DNA from: Typha latifolia
Taxonomy: Eukaryota; Streptophyta; Magnoliopsida; Poales; Typhaceae
Reading direction: 5' to 3'
DNA: 64,000 nucleotides
Assembly (NCBI GenBank): GCA_019914945.1
Contig: CM034102.1
Coordinates: forward strand, 671,501-735,500
The notes beneath the pieces were generated by a model. It was not told the origin of the DNA and did no database searches. It saw only the letters and a program-made list of their open reading frames with translations. Shown one piece after another: positions 13,859 to 26,046 of this stretch (within the stretch, counting starts at the first letter, position 1; each line of letters begins with the position of its first letter). The translations under genes were made by a program, and so were the position numbers.

Positions 13859-13899
13859 CCCACCTCTTGACTTCATCAAAGTCGAAGTCGAGAGGTGGG
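13859..13899. repeat. Short hairpin, 16-bp stem, 9-nt loop
   Basis: Left arm 13859-13874 (CCCACCTCTTGACTTC) and right arm 13884-13899 (GAAGTCGAGAGGTGGG) pair over 16 positions. One position is T/G, which pairs as U-G in RNA. The loop is 9 nt. No T-run follows, and its function is unknown. Confidence 0.75.
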
Positions 13900-15128
13900 T
13901 CGTTAAATTTATAGAAGAATTAAAACAAGAACAAGTGTATGATCATTGAGAGTAGTTAGATGGTTATTATTATTATTATTTTCTTAGAATCTTGGTCATA
14001 AGAATGAATAGAAAATCATTATTTATTTTCCAAGTAAGAAGTACTTTAAATTTTTTTTTTTTTTTGAACTTGAAAGCCAGCGTAGATATTTAAGAATAAA
14101 TCTTTTTCAGCTATCACACCTGCAGAATTTGATCAAGAATCAACTTCTCTTTTGGTGCTAGAATTGACTATCTAATATCACAACCACAACTTTCCTAACA
14201 TGTCTCTATCGTTATTCCTCCCCTTTCTCTTTTCTTTTGTTCTGCTTAATGACGAGTTATTCAGTAATTAGCTTATTGCACCTCACTATAACTTAATCCA
14301 GAAAAGTTGAATCAAAATCAAAATATAATTTGCCTTTAAAAGAGAAAGAAAGAAAGAAAGAAAAAATGAAGAGAAGCGGGGAGGGTGAGTTGAGTACTGG
14401 AGCAAAATAAAGAAAGGCAGAACATTCACGTGATGAGGGGGGCATAAACAGCATAGCATCGGAATAAACCCCACGTTGGGGAGAATAGATTTATCGGAGT
14501 CTCTATCGGTCCGAGTGCGGTGAAATTATTGACAATTAGTGATGGAATCTGGATCGGGGGGAAAGTTTTATCCAGGCATCAGGATAAGTTCCCAAGTTGC
14601 AACCTTGGGAACTCCAACGTCTAATAATATGGACATCGATACAGAGACAAGCACTTAACTTTCGGATGCGTGTAATTAAATTAAATCCCTATGCTAATTA
14701 ATTAATCAACCCGAGAAAGAGAGAGAGAGAGAGATTCCATCCATCAACTCAAATCTTTTAATCCCTCCCCCCGTTAGCCCAACTACCGTATCTAGTAGGA
14801 CCTACGAAAGAAAAATACGCGACTTAATCCAATGGATTAGCGGGGGTGCTCTTACCGGATTCCTTGATTGGCTTGGCTGTCTGCCTTCAAAAAGAAAATA
14901 ACACCCTTATGTATATAGAGACTTTAGAGAGAGAAAAATAAGACAAGGGAGGCAAATTTGGGGATCGAGATTTAGGGTTTGGAGAATAAAATTTGAGATT
15001 ATTATTCGAGGGGTCTCTCTCTCTCTCTCTCTCTGATCGATTTGACGCCACACGCAGAAACGCAAAGAGAGAGAGAGAGAGAGTTAGGTGGGCTTTGGGT
15101 CGGCCAACTTTACAATGCACCCCGTATA

Positions 15129-15170
15129 GTGGTGGGCCCAAGATGCCTCCGTAAAATTCGGGCCCACCAC
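15129..15170. promoter_or_regulatory. Inverted pair of GTGGGCCC/GGGCCCAC sites (TCP-type)
   Basis: GTGGTGGGCCC at 15129-15139 and GGGCCCACCAC at 15160-15170 are perfect 11-bp inverted repeats with a 20-bp spacer. Each arm fits published TCP-protein consensus sites (GTGGNCCC and GGNCCCAC). They lie about 0.75 kb beyond the DELLA stop. Regulatory use is inferred only. Confidence 0.4.
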
Positions 15171-15922
15171 CATCCCCTCCTGACATCCACCTGATCTCTC
15201 GATTCGACAGCTATCCCTCTCCTATATGGCTACGGGGTGGCCTACAGGTTAATATAAAAAAGAAATCATTAATGTGTACTATAGGTAAAATAAAAGCTTT
15301 AAAGTTAATATATATTCAGATATTGGGAGTTGGATATAATGTGTACCAAATCCTTTACTGAAGTGGCCAAGTTTATCGTACAGTAAGTACTCTAGGCGTC
15401 AGGATCCTATTGGGTACTCACTACTGACTACTGTGCCCCACGAAACCAGCAAAGCCAAAGGTAAGAAGGACCGAGGGGAAGTAAATAGATGAAAAAGGAT
15501 TAAAAAATAAATGTTGGGAGGAACTAAAAGATCTCTTTCTCCTCTTTTTTTCATTTAACCATGAGGTGTGTGTGGGAGTGGGAGTGGGAGTGGGAGTGGG
15601 AGTGTGGACTTGGTAGGCGATATATATTAATCGATGAGCGATGGATTGATATATAGACTCCAAAGAGACGATTAAAAATAATAAACAAAAATTTAACACT
15701 TAATTTAACAGATAGGAGGAATTAAAAATTACAAAAAAGAAAAAAAGGAAAGAAGGGAGTGTGCTGCCCCGAGCTGAGGCTGATCCCGGTCCGGTGATTT
15801 TAAACGTCGGTTTCCGGTGTCAAGGACCGGACCGGTGGACCCCCCCCACGTAGGGAGGAATCGGATTGGATCCGAAGGACGCATCGGACGGCTGAGCGCG
15901 GGATTGCGATTGGGGTTGGGGA

Positions 15923-17671
15923 TCAGGCGGCGGCGACACGCCAGGCTGACGTGGCGATGAGGGCTCTGGTGTGCCAGCCGAGGGTGAGGCAGCCTTCCTT
16001 CTCCTCCACCCGGTAGCCGTCGCCTCCGGCGAAGAGGGCGAGGAGCATGCTCGCTTGCTTGAAGGCGTTGGATCCGAGGTGAACCGGCTCGAACCCGGCC
16101 CGGTTCATTCGGCCGCGCCACTGGACCAGCGTCTCGTGCCGCTCGGTTCGGTCGGGACCATCGCAGGCCACGACGTTGCAGATCTGGCGGCCTAGGTAGA
16201 CCTCCGACATCACCTGGTCCGGGTTGGACTCGCCGTTGACCGAGTCGGAGATGGAGGATCCGGCGCCGCCCTCGAGGGAATCAAACATGGTGGAGTAGTA
16301 GTGGAGGGCCTCGGTAAACCGTTCTACGAACGAACCGGAGTTGTGGTTCGCTTCTTGTTCGACCAGGGTCACGATCTTGGGACGGAGCGCTCGGATCGTT
16401 GAGAGGACCTTCTCGATCGCAGCGGGCCGGGAGAGGAGCGGGTGGAGCTCGAAGACGGAGTTGACAGCCACGGCCTCCGGCTCGTCGGAGGCGTCGCCAG
16501 ATCCGGAGGGAATGAGCATGGAGGGGTCGAGGTCGGCGAGACTGGCGGCGACGAAGCCGCGGTAGTGGAAGTCGACGTGGATGGAATCGGCGAGCTGGGC
16601 GAGGTTCCAGCCAACTTGTTGAAGCGCGTCGGTATTGTCCGGCTGCGGCGGGCCGATCCCGGTGAGGTGGAAGGAGGGGGGACCGCCGGGGCGGAGGGCG
16701 AGGGCTTGGAGGAGCGCCGGCCATTGCATCCCTTGCTTCATTCCGAAGTCGATGACGTGGACCCGGCGGTGGCCAGCGAAGGCTTCGAGGATGGCCTGGT
16801 TGGCGGTGAAGTGGGCGAACTTGAGGTAGGGGCAGCTCTCGTAGAAGTGGAGGTGGAGGAGGTCGGCGAAGGCGGAGTCCACAGCGGAGTGCGGCGGAGG
16901 GGAGACCCGGTAGATGCGGCGGGCAAGGGCCTCGGCGAAGTAGCCAGCGACCTTCCTCATGGCGCCGCCCTGCGACGCCGCGAGGACGGAGATCTGCTTC
17001 ACCAGAGCGTCGGCCGCCTTCAGATTCTCCTGCTGCACCGCCTCCGCGCACGCCATCAGCGCGTGGACGAGCCGAATCCCGGCCTCCTGCGAGTCCACCA
17101 CCACCACCGGCATCGACGCGGCCCCCGGCGCCGCCGGAGGCGGCCCCGCCGTCTCTGCTGCCCGTGATGTAGACGAGGAGGAAGAAGATGAAGTCCTCAT
17201 CCGTTTATTTGGCGGATCGGATCCGTAAACGATTGGAGAAGGGGACGGTGCCGGAATCGGCTTTAAATCGTAGCCGGCGGTGGTGATTGCGGAGGAATCG
17301 AACCGGTTGTTGGCGGAGGTAGTAGAGGAGGGGAGCGGAGGAAGCGAGCCGTTGAGCTCGGAGAGCATGCTCTCGAGCCAGGTGTTGAGATCAGAGGGGT
17401 TGTAGTGGACGGTATCGGAGGCGAGGTGGGAGATGAAGGTGGCGTCGTCTACGGCGGTGTTGCTGGTGCTATTCCCTATCGCCATGGCCATCTCGAGCTG
17501 CTCGAGCTTCTGCGCCACGTCAGCCATGTCCGACGACCTGACCTTGTACCCTAGTGCCGCCAACAGCTCGTCCACTCCCTCTTCCTCCTCCACCATCTTC
17601 CCCATCTCCGCCGCCGTCTTCGTTGGGAACCCGCTTCCGCCGCAGCCGCTATCCTGGTGCTCTCTCTTCAT
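15923..17671 (-). CDS. SLR1: DELLA protein (GRAS family gibberellin-response repressor)
   Basis: Single exon, 582 residues, no intron, as usual for DELLA genes. The DELLA motif is at 34-38 in a block running through [20 protein letters not shown], and TVHYNP is at 87-92; these bind the gibberellin receptor GID1. A Ser/Thr-rich linker (~115-190) includes a poly-Ser run. The GRAS domain follows: LHRI from ~193, VHVID at 304-308, then LHRII, PFYRE-like region and the C-terminal SAW block ending SAWRVA. The family represses growth in the nucleus by binding transcription factors until gibberellin triggers its degradation through an SCF ligase. All motifs look intact, so I expect a functional, GA-degradable protein. 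Monocots often have one such gene (SLR1, RHT1, D8 orthologues); the exact orthologue name is inferred. A 40-codon upstream ORF lies in the presumed leader. Confidence 0.97.
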   Translation of the reverse strand: MKREHQDSGCGGSGFPTKTAAEMGKMVEEEEGVDELLAALGYKVRSSDMADVAQKLEQLEMAMAIGNSTSNTAVDDATFISHLASDTVHYNPSDLNTWLESMLSELNGSLPPLPSSTTSANNRFDSSAITTAGYDLKPIPAPSPSPIVYGSDPPNKRMRTSSSSSSSTSRAAETAGPPPAAPGAASMPVVVVDSQEAGIRLVHALMACAEAVQQENLKAADALVKQISVLAASQGGAMRKVAGYFAEALARRIYRVSPPPHSAVDSAFADLLHLHFYESCPYLKFAHFTANQAILEAFAGHRRVHVIDFGMKQGMQWPALLQALALRPGGPPSFHLTGIGPPQPDNTDALQQVGWNLAQLADSIHVDFHYRGFVAASLADLDPSMLIPSGSGDASDEPEAVAVNSVFELHPLLSRPAAIEKVLSTIRALRPKIVTLVEQEANHNSGSFVERFTEALHYYSTMFDSLEGGAGSSISDSVNGESNPDQVMSEVYLGRQICNVVACDGPDRTERHETLVQWRGRMNRAGFEPVHLGSNAFKQASMLLALFAGGDGYRVEEKEGCLTLGWHTRALIATSAWRVAAA

Positions 17672-17698
17672 ATTTATCTCTCTCTCTCTCTCTCAAAA

Positions 17699-17821
17699 CT
17701 AATTTCCGATAGGTCGATAGCCGGATAGGTAAGGGAAAGAGGCGAATAAAAGGTGGAAGGAAGACGATGGGCGATCGAGAGGAGGGGGTCGGGAAGGAGA
17801 AGAGGGGAATAAGGAGGGCAT
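17699..17821 (-). other. Upstream ORF in probable DELLA leader (40 codons)
   Basis: An ATG at 17821 (minus strand) opens a 40-codon frame starting MPSLF and ending with TAG at 17699-17701. The stop is 27 nt before the DELLA ATG. The peptide is rich in Pro and Ser and resembles no family I know. Whether it lies in the mRNA depends on the transcription start, which is not visible; the (TTTC/GAAA) tract at 17847-17881 lies just upstream. Confidence 0.4.
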
Positions 17822-17847
17822 CAGTAAATCACAGAGGCATCTCCATC

Positions 17848-17879
<32 letters not shown>

Positions 17880-20174
17880 TCGTTCTCTTTCTCTCTCTCC
17901 TGTCTGTCTACTGATTCGGCTTTTTTTTCAATAAGCTTCACCAGCCAGTAGAGATCGTCCTCCAACTTAAATTAACAGTTAAAAATAAACAAATCTCAAT
18001 AAATATCCTTATCAGAAAATAAAAATAAAAATCTGAATATGACACTACTTCGTAGTTAGAACCCTCCACTTTTCAATATTTGCAAACTACCTCCCCACTC
18101 TCCTCCACCTACCTGTATTTTAAAACAAGTCCGAAGTATAATATTAATTATATAATTAATATATTATACATAAATCTATCTTTCTCAAATTTACAAACTA
18201 AAAGCTTTTCAAAATAGTAGAGTTAACCGTCGATTTCTTTATTTATTTATTTTCTTCAAATCATGGCCTCATAAATAATAGAATCGCATTGAGACAGCAG
18301 CAAATCTCGCAACGCAAGGGAGCACGGAAAACAATATAAAATAGTAATACACCTGGACTTTGAAGAGCGTGCAAGGCAAGATTACCATCAGGATCACATT
18401 GGGCCCGAACCTCAAAGTCGAGAGAGAGTTCACGAGAGAGAGAGAGAGCTTATCTAATCCTTATCGCCAAGTCGTATGATCGTATCCTCCTCTGTTTCCT
18501 TCTTCTTTTATTTTTAAATTGCGGGGTGTGGGTGTGGGTGTGGGTGTGATGCGTGCGACAGTGTGATGTGGGAAAAAGGAAGAAAAGGGGACTAATGGGG
18601 GGGTGTGGGACCCAATTCTGCACCCACACACGAGGGATGGGGCCCAGATGGAGGGTGTCGCTGTCACTGCTGAAGAAGCAAATGTAGTGTGGGGCCCTCC
18701 CCTCGGTCCACCACCACCACCACCACCACCCCCACCTCCACCTCCACCTCCACCAGGACACCCGACTCTCAACTGACCTACGCCCAGCAGATTCACGGTC
18801 ACGGGACTAGGACGTCGTGGGTCCCCTCCCGAACGCCGTTTGCCGGTCCACTGCCGCCGTTACGGAAATCCGTTTTCCCGCTCGGCTGCTGCCTGCTCAC
18901 CGTGTCCGTAACGCCCTTATTTTTTCATTAGGTGAATTACATTCTGTGAAATAGTCTAACTTCATTTTTCGTGCAATATTTATTATTATGTCACTTTTAC
19001 TCCGTTATGATGCATACATTAACAAATATTTACTCCTCTCTCATATATATTACATAAAATAATAATGAATTCGTTCGCAATTATATTTTTAGTAGTTTCA
19101 TTTTTATTTTATAAAATATACTATTATGTTATTTAGACAGTAATCAAAATTTGCTCTCTTTTTTTTATATATATTTACGCAGTACATAATATAACTATAA
19201 ATTACATACTTTTTATTAAATTTATTATTATATTATTTTTGTCTTGAGAAGACAAGCAGTAATATATATTTGTACATAAATTAACTATAACCTATAGTAA
19301 TACAAATTAAGAATTAAGTAAACTAATTATAAAATTTTAAAACTATAAGTATTCAAATAACTATGAATTATATAATAAAACTATCGAATAAAAAATTACA
19401 AGTACTTAATAACTTCAATAACTGTTAATTGCATTCAATAGCAGCTCGCCATCAGACTTATAACTGAAAAATTGTCTACTAAGCACCACTTAAAATAGTA
19501 TTAAAAAATGAAATTTCTTAATTTATTTTACACTTTAGAAGTACAAGGAATGAAATTATTTTTATTTTATTATATCACTAAGTCCTAAACTTGATTAGTT
19601 AGTCTAATTTCTTAGTCTTAATTTTTTTAAATATACTTGATTATATATAATAAAAAAATATTTAGTGACTAAAGTAGTTTAAGGGTCTCCGAACTGGTTC
19701 CGAAAAAATCCCTAAACTCAAAAGGAATAAAGCTTTAGTGCAAAGCACCTAAATTTTTTAAGAATATTTAAAAAATCAATCAGCAGAGTTACGTAGATAA
19801 TAGATAAAAATTAATGGTAGTTAACGAAAATAACAATAGAAAAAAAAAAAAGGAGGAGAACATCATGATTACAAAATCTTGGTGGGGCGTTAATGAAAAA
19901 TGATAAAAAGATAGGGTGCGTGTACGGCGACTCAGTCAACTCCAACCCAATCCGTCATGTGATCCTACCACGTGTTCCATTTCCGTTGGGTTACTGGTCC
20001 CGGTTCCCTCGATGCTGGCCGTTGGGAATGCAAAAAAACTTGCTCACTGTACTTTTATCTCTCTGGACTAAATTGCATAATAATACCCATAACCTTTTAA
20101 CCAAAAAAGAATAATAATAATAATAGCCATTAACCAATCATTAAGACTACGATATCACAATCAAATGTTATAAA

Positions 20175-20178
<4 letters not shown>

Positions 20179-20243
<65 letters not shown>
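20179..20243. repeat. (GA)n microsatellite
   Basis: About 32 uninterrupted GA units. Confidence 0.98.
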
Positions 20244-20247
<4 letters not shown>

Positions 20248-22093
20248 TGGTTTTGGGTGTGACAATAATAAAAAGAGGGGGATGAGAAAGAGGAGAAGGG
20301 GGTGATGAAACAAAGGCCGCATTGGACTAAGAAGACAAAACTTATTGATGCATGATTGCCAAATATATAAATAAATTAACGTCTAATCTAAGTATTGGGT
20401 AGGCATCACAGTAAGCAAGCGGTAAGCCCACCGGCAAACAACTTTGACCACCTTCTTCCATCTAAGCCCGTTTCCTTCTCTTAAAATCCGCCGGCTGAAA
20501 CCTTATTATATTAAGTTATTTATTGCAACTTGCCTTCTAAAATTTATTTTCCCCTATCAGAGTTATAAATTATAGGATGACATCTATCATCTATATAGTT
20601 GATATGACAAGGTGGGGATACCGTTATACGTGTAATATAAGCCCTTGTCCCTTGACCGTCGTGTTGGTCCCCCCCCCCCCCTAATTCTCTAAAACAGAGG
20701 AATAAATTTACTAACAACATTATGCAAGATAACTATTGCAATAACAACATTGTGGAATACAAATTGGGTAGCAGTAGGAAAAAAAAAATAGTCCTCTTAC
20801 TGCTTAATTTACTAGTTAAATATTGGGCTTAACTTAGCTGGAGGCAACACTGAAGTTTAGGCCATTTCTTAATGTGAGCAGTTTTTGTATGTTACTGATT
20901 GATAATTGTGAACCAAACAACAGCATATGAGGCCGTGACTTTACTTTTCTTGAAGTAAATAATCCAATAACGACAAAAGAAGAAGAAAGAAAGAAGAACT
21001 AGTTGTTTGACTGCAAGAAATTCGCAGTTGCAGGTAACAGTCTCCAATCGTAAGAAATTAAGCTTGATGTACACATAAGAAAAAGAAAAATTGAGATCTA
21101 TCAACATACCTTCTGTTGCTGTTCAATGGTTCTGCCGATTTTGACTTGGATAGAAATTCTTATGATTGCATGACGACGGGCTAACAATACAAAAGAAGCA
21201 GTAAGACGCAGGTTCTGTTGCAATTGTGAGCAAAAAATTTCCAACAATACAGATCTTGAAGTCTTAAAATTATACTAGATAAATACAACTTGGTTGAAGG
21301 GTTACATCATAGCAATGAGAACAACCAGGTTCCTCCATATACTAACAGCTTCCTTTACTGAAAAGCCATGAACAATGTTACTATGTTAATTTGCATTTAT
21401 ATAAACAATCTGTGTATACATGTCAGAATACTTACATTTTCAAACATATATCAGAAGGTCATAACAAATAGAAACACCTCGTATTGTACAATGCATGAAG
21501 CCAAAATTCTTTGGAATAGGCTACTGTATGTATCCCTCAAAGAATGCCCTGAATCGCAATCACTGAGGTGAGTATATATTAATAACTCACCTTATAGAAT
21601 GAAACAGCAACGGTCATGCTTGTCGTCCTCCTTTTCCTTATTGGCTGGCTCTTTGCGGAAACGGATATTTTCCTCTATATACAGCAAAGTATCTTACCCC
21701 AAGCCTTATTTCGTGGAGTATGGTGCATGTCAAGTGCTGATAAACCTTCACAGAGATAAATTAGCAGCTCATCTGTTTTACTTGACATCAACACCCACCT
21801 TTTTCCAGTATACTTGCTGGAAATAGCAATAAAATATAGCTGAGCTACCTCTTAGCACATGAGAAAAGCTCATGGGATTTGCAAGTTATTGTAGCATGTC
21901 TGAATATCTGCTAGCAGGCATTTTTTGCCTGCATAGGTTCCAGTTATTACTTCAGTTTTTGACAATCATAACTTGTCCTTCCTGTAGCACAATAAATAAG
22001 TGCACTTTTATTTTCTACTATATAATATATGGATACAGTAAATAGAGAAAGTATGGTAAACTCCACTTGGTGATGAGCACAAACAATTGAGAC

Positions 22094-25000
22094 TTACCTC
22101 TTAAACTGTTCAGTCAGGTTCTCTCTTGGATTGATAACAACGGTTGAGAAAGATAAATGATTTTGCTTCGGCAAGGGTTTCAGCGGAATGCTCTTAGTGG
22201 TGCTTTTGACCTTCTTCAACTTTTCAGAAGGTGATCCGAGGATCTGGACAGTTAAGCAGCTGCCTGGTGACAGAAGATGGATATTGAGGAGATAAAACAT
22301 GGAGATTTTAGTAAAGGTGAGAATGTTCAATCATAGATTTTCAGATTGACCTAAAGGTCCGGGATCAAATTCAAGGAATAAAAAGCCTAATAAGTGCTAC
22401 TAAATAAATTATAAAAGGCAACAGATCTGGAGGATTCAATAGAAATCTGAAAGATTTCATCCAGGAGTGTGAAATTACTTTGTTGATCTGAGAGAATGTC
22501 TAATGAGGAATCAGGTATTACCAATGATAATATAGCTAGGCAAAAGCCATCATACCTAATATGAGTGCAGCTCCAATCCATGCAGTAGTGTCCCATCTTT
22601 CACCAAGGAGAACCCATGCAAAGGCTGCACCCCATAATGGCTCCAAACCATATACAACTGCAGTTTCTGTTGCAGATACATTCTTCATGGCATACATCTA
22701 TAAAACGGAGCAATTTATTTTGTTCATCACCACATAATCTCATTGTTAATACAGTCAAAGAACATAAGCTTCCATTTGAGGGTCAGGAATAGGAAAAAAA
22801 AAATCCAAAAGAAGAGATATGCTGACCTCTGCCCATAAGCATAATCCAGTTGAGAATACACCTGTGTAGAGTGCTGGTATCCAAGGAAATGAAGTCGTCC
22901 AATCCCACAGTGTGGACCATGTGTAGTTATGGAAGCTCAATTGATGGACATCACCAAGGATATCTTTTATCATAAACCAGATAATTGATGATAATGCCAC
23001 AACAGATACCTAAGTTCACAAGATTGTTCCAGACATGGGAAGAAGTTTTTAAAATATATAGAAGCAAGACAAGATATAAGAGATTTCAAAATATATAACC
23101 GTAACAAGACATAAGACCTACCTCAAAGCCGAGGAGAGCTAAGACTTTCTCCTTCTTTGTATTTTTTGAGATCTGCTCAGTCCTAAGCATATGGATCCCA
23201 AAAAACACCGTGCTTAAGAAGGTCAGGAAATCACCAACCTTTAAAGATAAAAGAGTGAAGCCAATGATAAGATTGTCACATGAATGACTCAACTATGTAT
23301 ATTTGTATTTGGAATGGTTACAAATGTATAATGCTCGTATATATAGAAACATATGTATAACACATGCGAACATAGTTTTGGAAGGATGTGAACAAGAGAA
23401 TTACACCTAACAAAAAAATCCAAAGGCAGAGGTCATAATTTCAAAATGTGAATACGGGCTATTATCTACAAGGTGCAAGGGAATATTTTATTAATAAATA
23501 TTACATTATGAAGATCTAATTCTTATGTATCCTGCCACTAAAAGGAAATAGCATTTCTGGCACATTAAGGGTCATCAATCTTGAGCCTACTCAATACTAT
23601 GGGAATAAAGGTCCAGGACATATGAGTTTTTTGGTTAACTATATAGATCACATCCAACAGTTTATATTATAAAGCCTCGATGCCTGTACATCCTACTAGG
23701 TGTGAATTCCTTAGTTCACGTGTGTACACAGCCTGCAGATTTGCCAATGGAAGCACCATATCCGTTCAATCCTGAAAAGTTTTCTTGTTATAACATTCCT
23801 ACTCCAATCGAGTTTGACAAGGCACATATAGTTGTGTGTCTTAATAACTGCATCAGATGCAGCATAACTAATAAAAAGATGTAGTCCAGAAAGAATGGAG
23901 TAACCCATATATTTACTATACGATTTTCTTACTATGGCAAGAGTTATTAAATGCATACAAATACCATAAAATAATAAATGTTGCACATACACAAGGAGGA
24001 GAGCCACCGCATTCCAGCATAGCAACTCCTACAAGAGAGAAAAATGCTCCAGACCAGATAAGGGGAGGTATTGTAGCTCCAAACATGCCATCAATCAAGG
24101 GAACAACAAGTACCTGTGTGCAACAGAATGTTACAACACCATATCATCTTTCAAATTAATGTCAATTTTTATAAGAATACGAGATGAGGCTCGAAGTGAG
24201 AGCTTACTGTGAAGGCAGAGATGAAGGACGCACGCCCAGCATCAGATGTGAGCAATCCAAGGGCCTGAGTAAGGTAGCCAAAGCTTACCCAAAGACCTAA
24301 CTCTACTCCAGCAGATCGAGTATGGTGATCGTCACGTTCCTTGAACACAAATGGTAGAAAGGGGATAACTGAAACAACAAAGCGCACCATGGCAAAGAAT
24401 GCAGGCTCTGTAACTTCTTCAACCTCTTTTAAAACTGGAATATCACTGGCTAAAGGGAAAACCAGATGACTTATTAGTATGAAAATCATGGACATAACTG
24501 TTATTCCAATCACAATCTCTTCAAGAAGTACATTCTCTAAATTTCCATATGAATGTAGCATATAGTTAGGTAAAAGAGTATGCTGCTCCTAATAAATCAA
24601 TCCTCAGAACGCAAGAAGTTGCGCTTTGAAATTAGAATAATAAAAGTACTTCATTGTGAATGGAACATAACAAACACCTAATAGTGCCATAAAAAGTACA
24701 AGCCTTGACTGTTGTTATCACTGAACTCCAACTTTAATAAAGTCTACCTGAAATACGTTGCCTCTAAATTGCAGTTTATCCATTTGCACAACTCTTTCAT
24801 CCTAATACTTTCACATCGACTACAACCTTATTTCATTGGTTTCTCAATTTTAGAATAATCATGGACAATCTAATAGCGGCCGTATAATATTTTCCTTGGC
24901 AGAAGAGGCATGAGTGTATGCAATCATAAGTTCCTGCAACCAAGTCTTATTACTGGTATGAGTACCACCATCTAGGTCGGCACCATACAACCGCCACCAT

Positions 25001-25607
25001 GGCTACCATCCACAATGGTTTAAAAATACATTCATATCCGATAAACTCACACAGCAAGATTGAATGGAATTAGATTTAAGTGTCCAGTCATATCTAAACA
25101 GAGGAAATCATCTCTACTCGAAATCTATTGAATTATTCCGAATTGAAAAGAAATAGAAACTGACTGAGAAGGAAGCGATGGCGTACCATAGATCACGGTG
25201 AGGACATTGAGCAAGATGATGCTCCTAACCTTCTTGGAGGCGAAAAAGATCCTCTTCCAAAGCGGACGCCGATCAAACGATCTCGACCCCAGCCTCAACC
25301 GCATCCTCGTCTCGATCGAATCGAATCGGCGATCCCGAACAACGACAGCAACATAATCTTCATCTTGGATCCTCTCTTGCACGAAGCCAACTTCGGATTC
25401 TACCAGAGGAGATTCTTCAACGGCGCACCTCGGGATTTTCTTGGGCCTCCACCCCTTCCTCGCCTCGTAAAACGAGAAGGAGACTAAGGAGAAGGTTAGA
25501 GCTTTCCGAGCTATCTCGGGCTTCGAAGAGATCGGAAAGTGGAGATTTGCGAGGAGACAATGAGTGGACATGGCCGCTTCGAAGCCCGAGCAACAGAGAA
25601 AGAACAT
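22094..25607 (-). CDS. EamA-domain drug/metabolite transporter, probably plastid
   Basis: Seven exons read on the minus strand: 25607-25187, 24449-24208, 24113-23991, 23238-23122, 23009-22827, 22697-22556, 22263-22094. From the ATG at 25607 it codes 465 residues; from the second in-frame ATG at 25571, 453. I cannot choose between them. The N-terminus is basic and Ser-rich with no acidic start, consistent with a plastid transit peptide. Downstream are hydrophobic segments of the two EamA repeats of the DMT superfamily (e.g. VRFVVSVIPFLPFVF, FGYLTQALGLLTSDAGRASF, SLVGVAMLECGG, WIPALYTGVFSTGLCLWAE, EPLWGAAFAWVLLGERW). Such proteins are ~10-helix carriers for small metabolites; the substrate here is unknown. 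The stop TAA overlaps a strong splice donor (AGAG|GTAAGT), so a further short exon is possible. Intron lengths are modest and no neighbour suggests a pathway. Confidence 0.85.
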
Positions 25608-25868
25608 AGAATTTAATAGAGTATTCTATTATTAAGAAAGTTTTACGTTTCACACCCTACATATTGTGTATATTATAGCCTACACCCCCAAATTTTATAA
25701 TAGGAGTAGTCGTTGGCAATAAGGTTAAAATGTCGGGGTAAAATCTGCAAAAACAGAGATCCATCTGAACGGTGGTGAGTGGGGAGCGATAGTCCTCGTA
25801 GTGAAAGTAACGTGATAGATGACATTTTAGTCGCGGCGTGGTGAAGGTTAGTGGATTCAGACAAGAAG

Positions 25869-25899
<31 letters not shown>

Positions 25900-25998
25900 G
25901 TGCTGGTTCCATGTCTCTGGCCAAATTGTGGGAATCTTCAAGATCGAAATTAGTCACATGGAGATTCTTTAACATGAGAAGTATCCGGTTGATCAGGA

Positions 25999-26000
<2 letters not shown>

Positions 26001-26043
<43 letters not shown>
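26001..26043. repeat. (TA)n microsatellite
   Basis: About 21 AT units in a row; a shorter (AT)n lies at 25869-25896. Confidence 0.97.

Positions 26044-26046
<3 letters not shown>

Larger units (their letters stand above)
11440..15922. other. Intergenic between convergent TOC64 and DELLA
   Basis: The left part is the TOC64 3' UTR; an AATAAA at 11964 is a possible poly(A) signal. The right edge is the DELLA 3' flank. Between them I find no gene. Contents: a short (ATGCAA) run at about 13597-13617, a hairpin at 13859-13899, AT-rich spacer, (GA) tracts at ~14717-14735, ~15017-15033 and ~15067-15083, a GC-richer patch at 15080-15240 with paired GGGCCC sites, and a (GGGAGT) minisatellite at ~15573-15603. 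Confidence 0.6.
17672..22093. other. Intergenic: DELLA promoter and 3' flank of the EamA gene
   Basis: The first ~300 bases are the probable DELLA leader and contain a (TTTC)n microsatellite at 17847-17881. A GC-rich patch at about 18500-18920 holds (CCA) and (GTGGGT) runs and a GTGGGACC at 18607. From 18950 to 19850 the DNA is very AT-rich with no recognisable gene. A CACGTG G-box is at ~19969 and a 65-bp (GA)n tract at 20179-20243. Between 20640 and 22090 there is nothing coding that I can support, except that a last small exon of the EamA gene may lie near 21150-21210. Confidence 0.55.

Noticed and set aside
16281..17051. 256-codon frame on the DELLA strand in another frame
   Set aside because: An Arg/Pro-rich shift product of the GRAS coding sequence. 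The true frame carries every DELLA and GRAS motif.
16442..17167. 241-codon open frame antisense to the DELLA gene
   Set aside because: GC-rich antisense shadow of the GRAS coding region. The product is Gly/Glu/Val-rich with no family signature.
17699..17965. 88-codon minus-strand frame upstream of DELLA taken as a gene
   Set aside because: Its first codon is TTG, not ATG. Only the inner ATG at 17821 gives a real, shorter upstream ORF.
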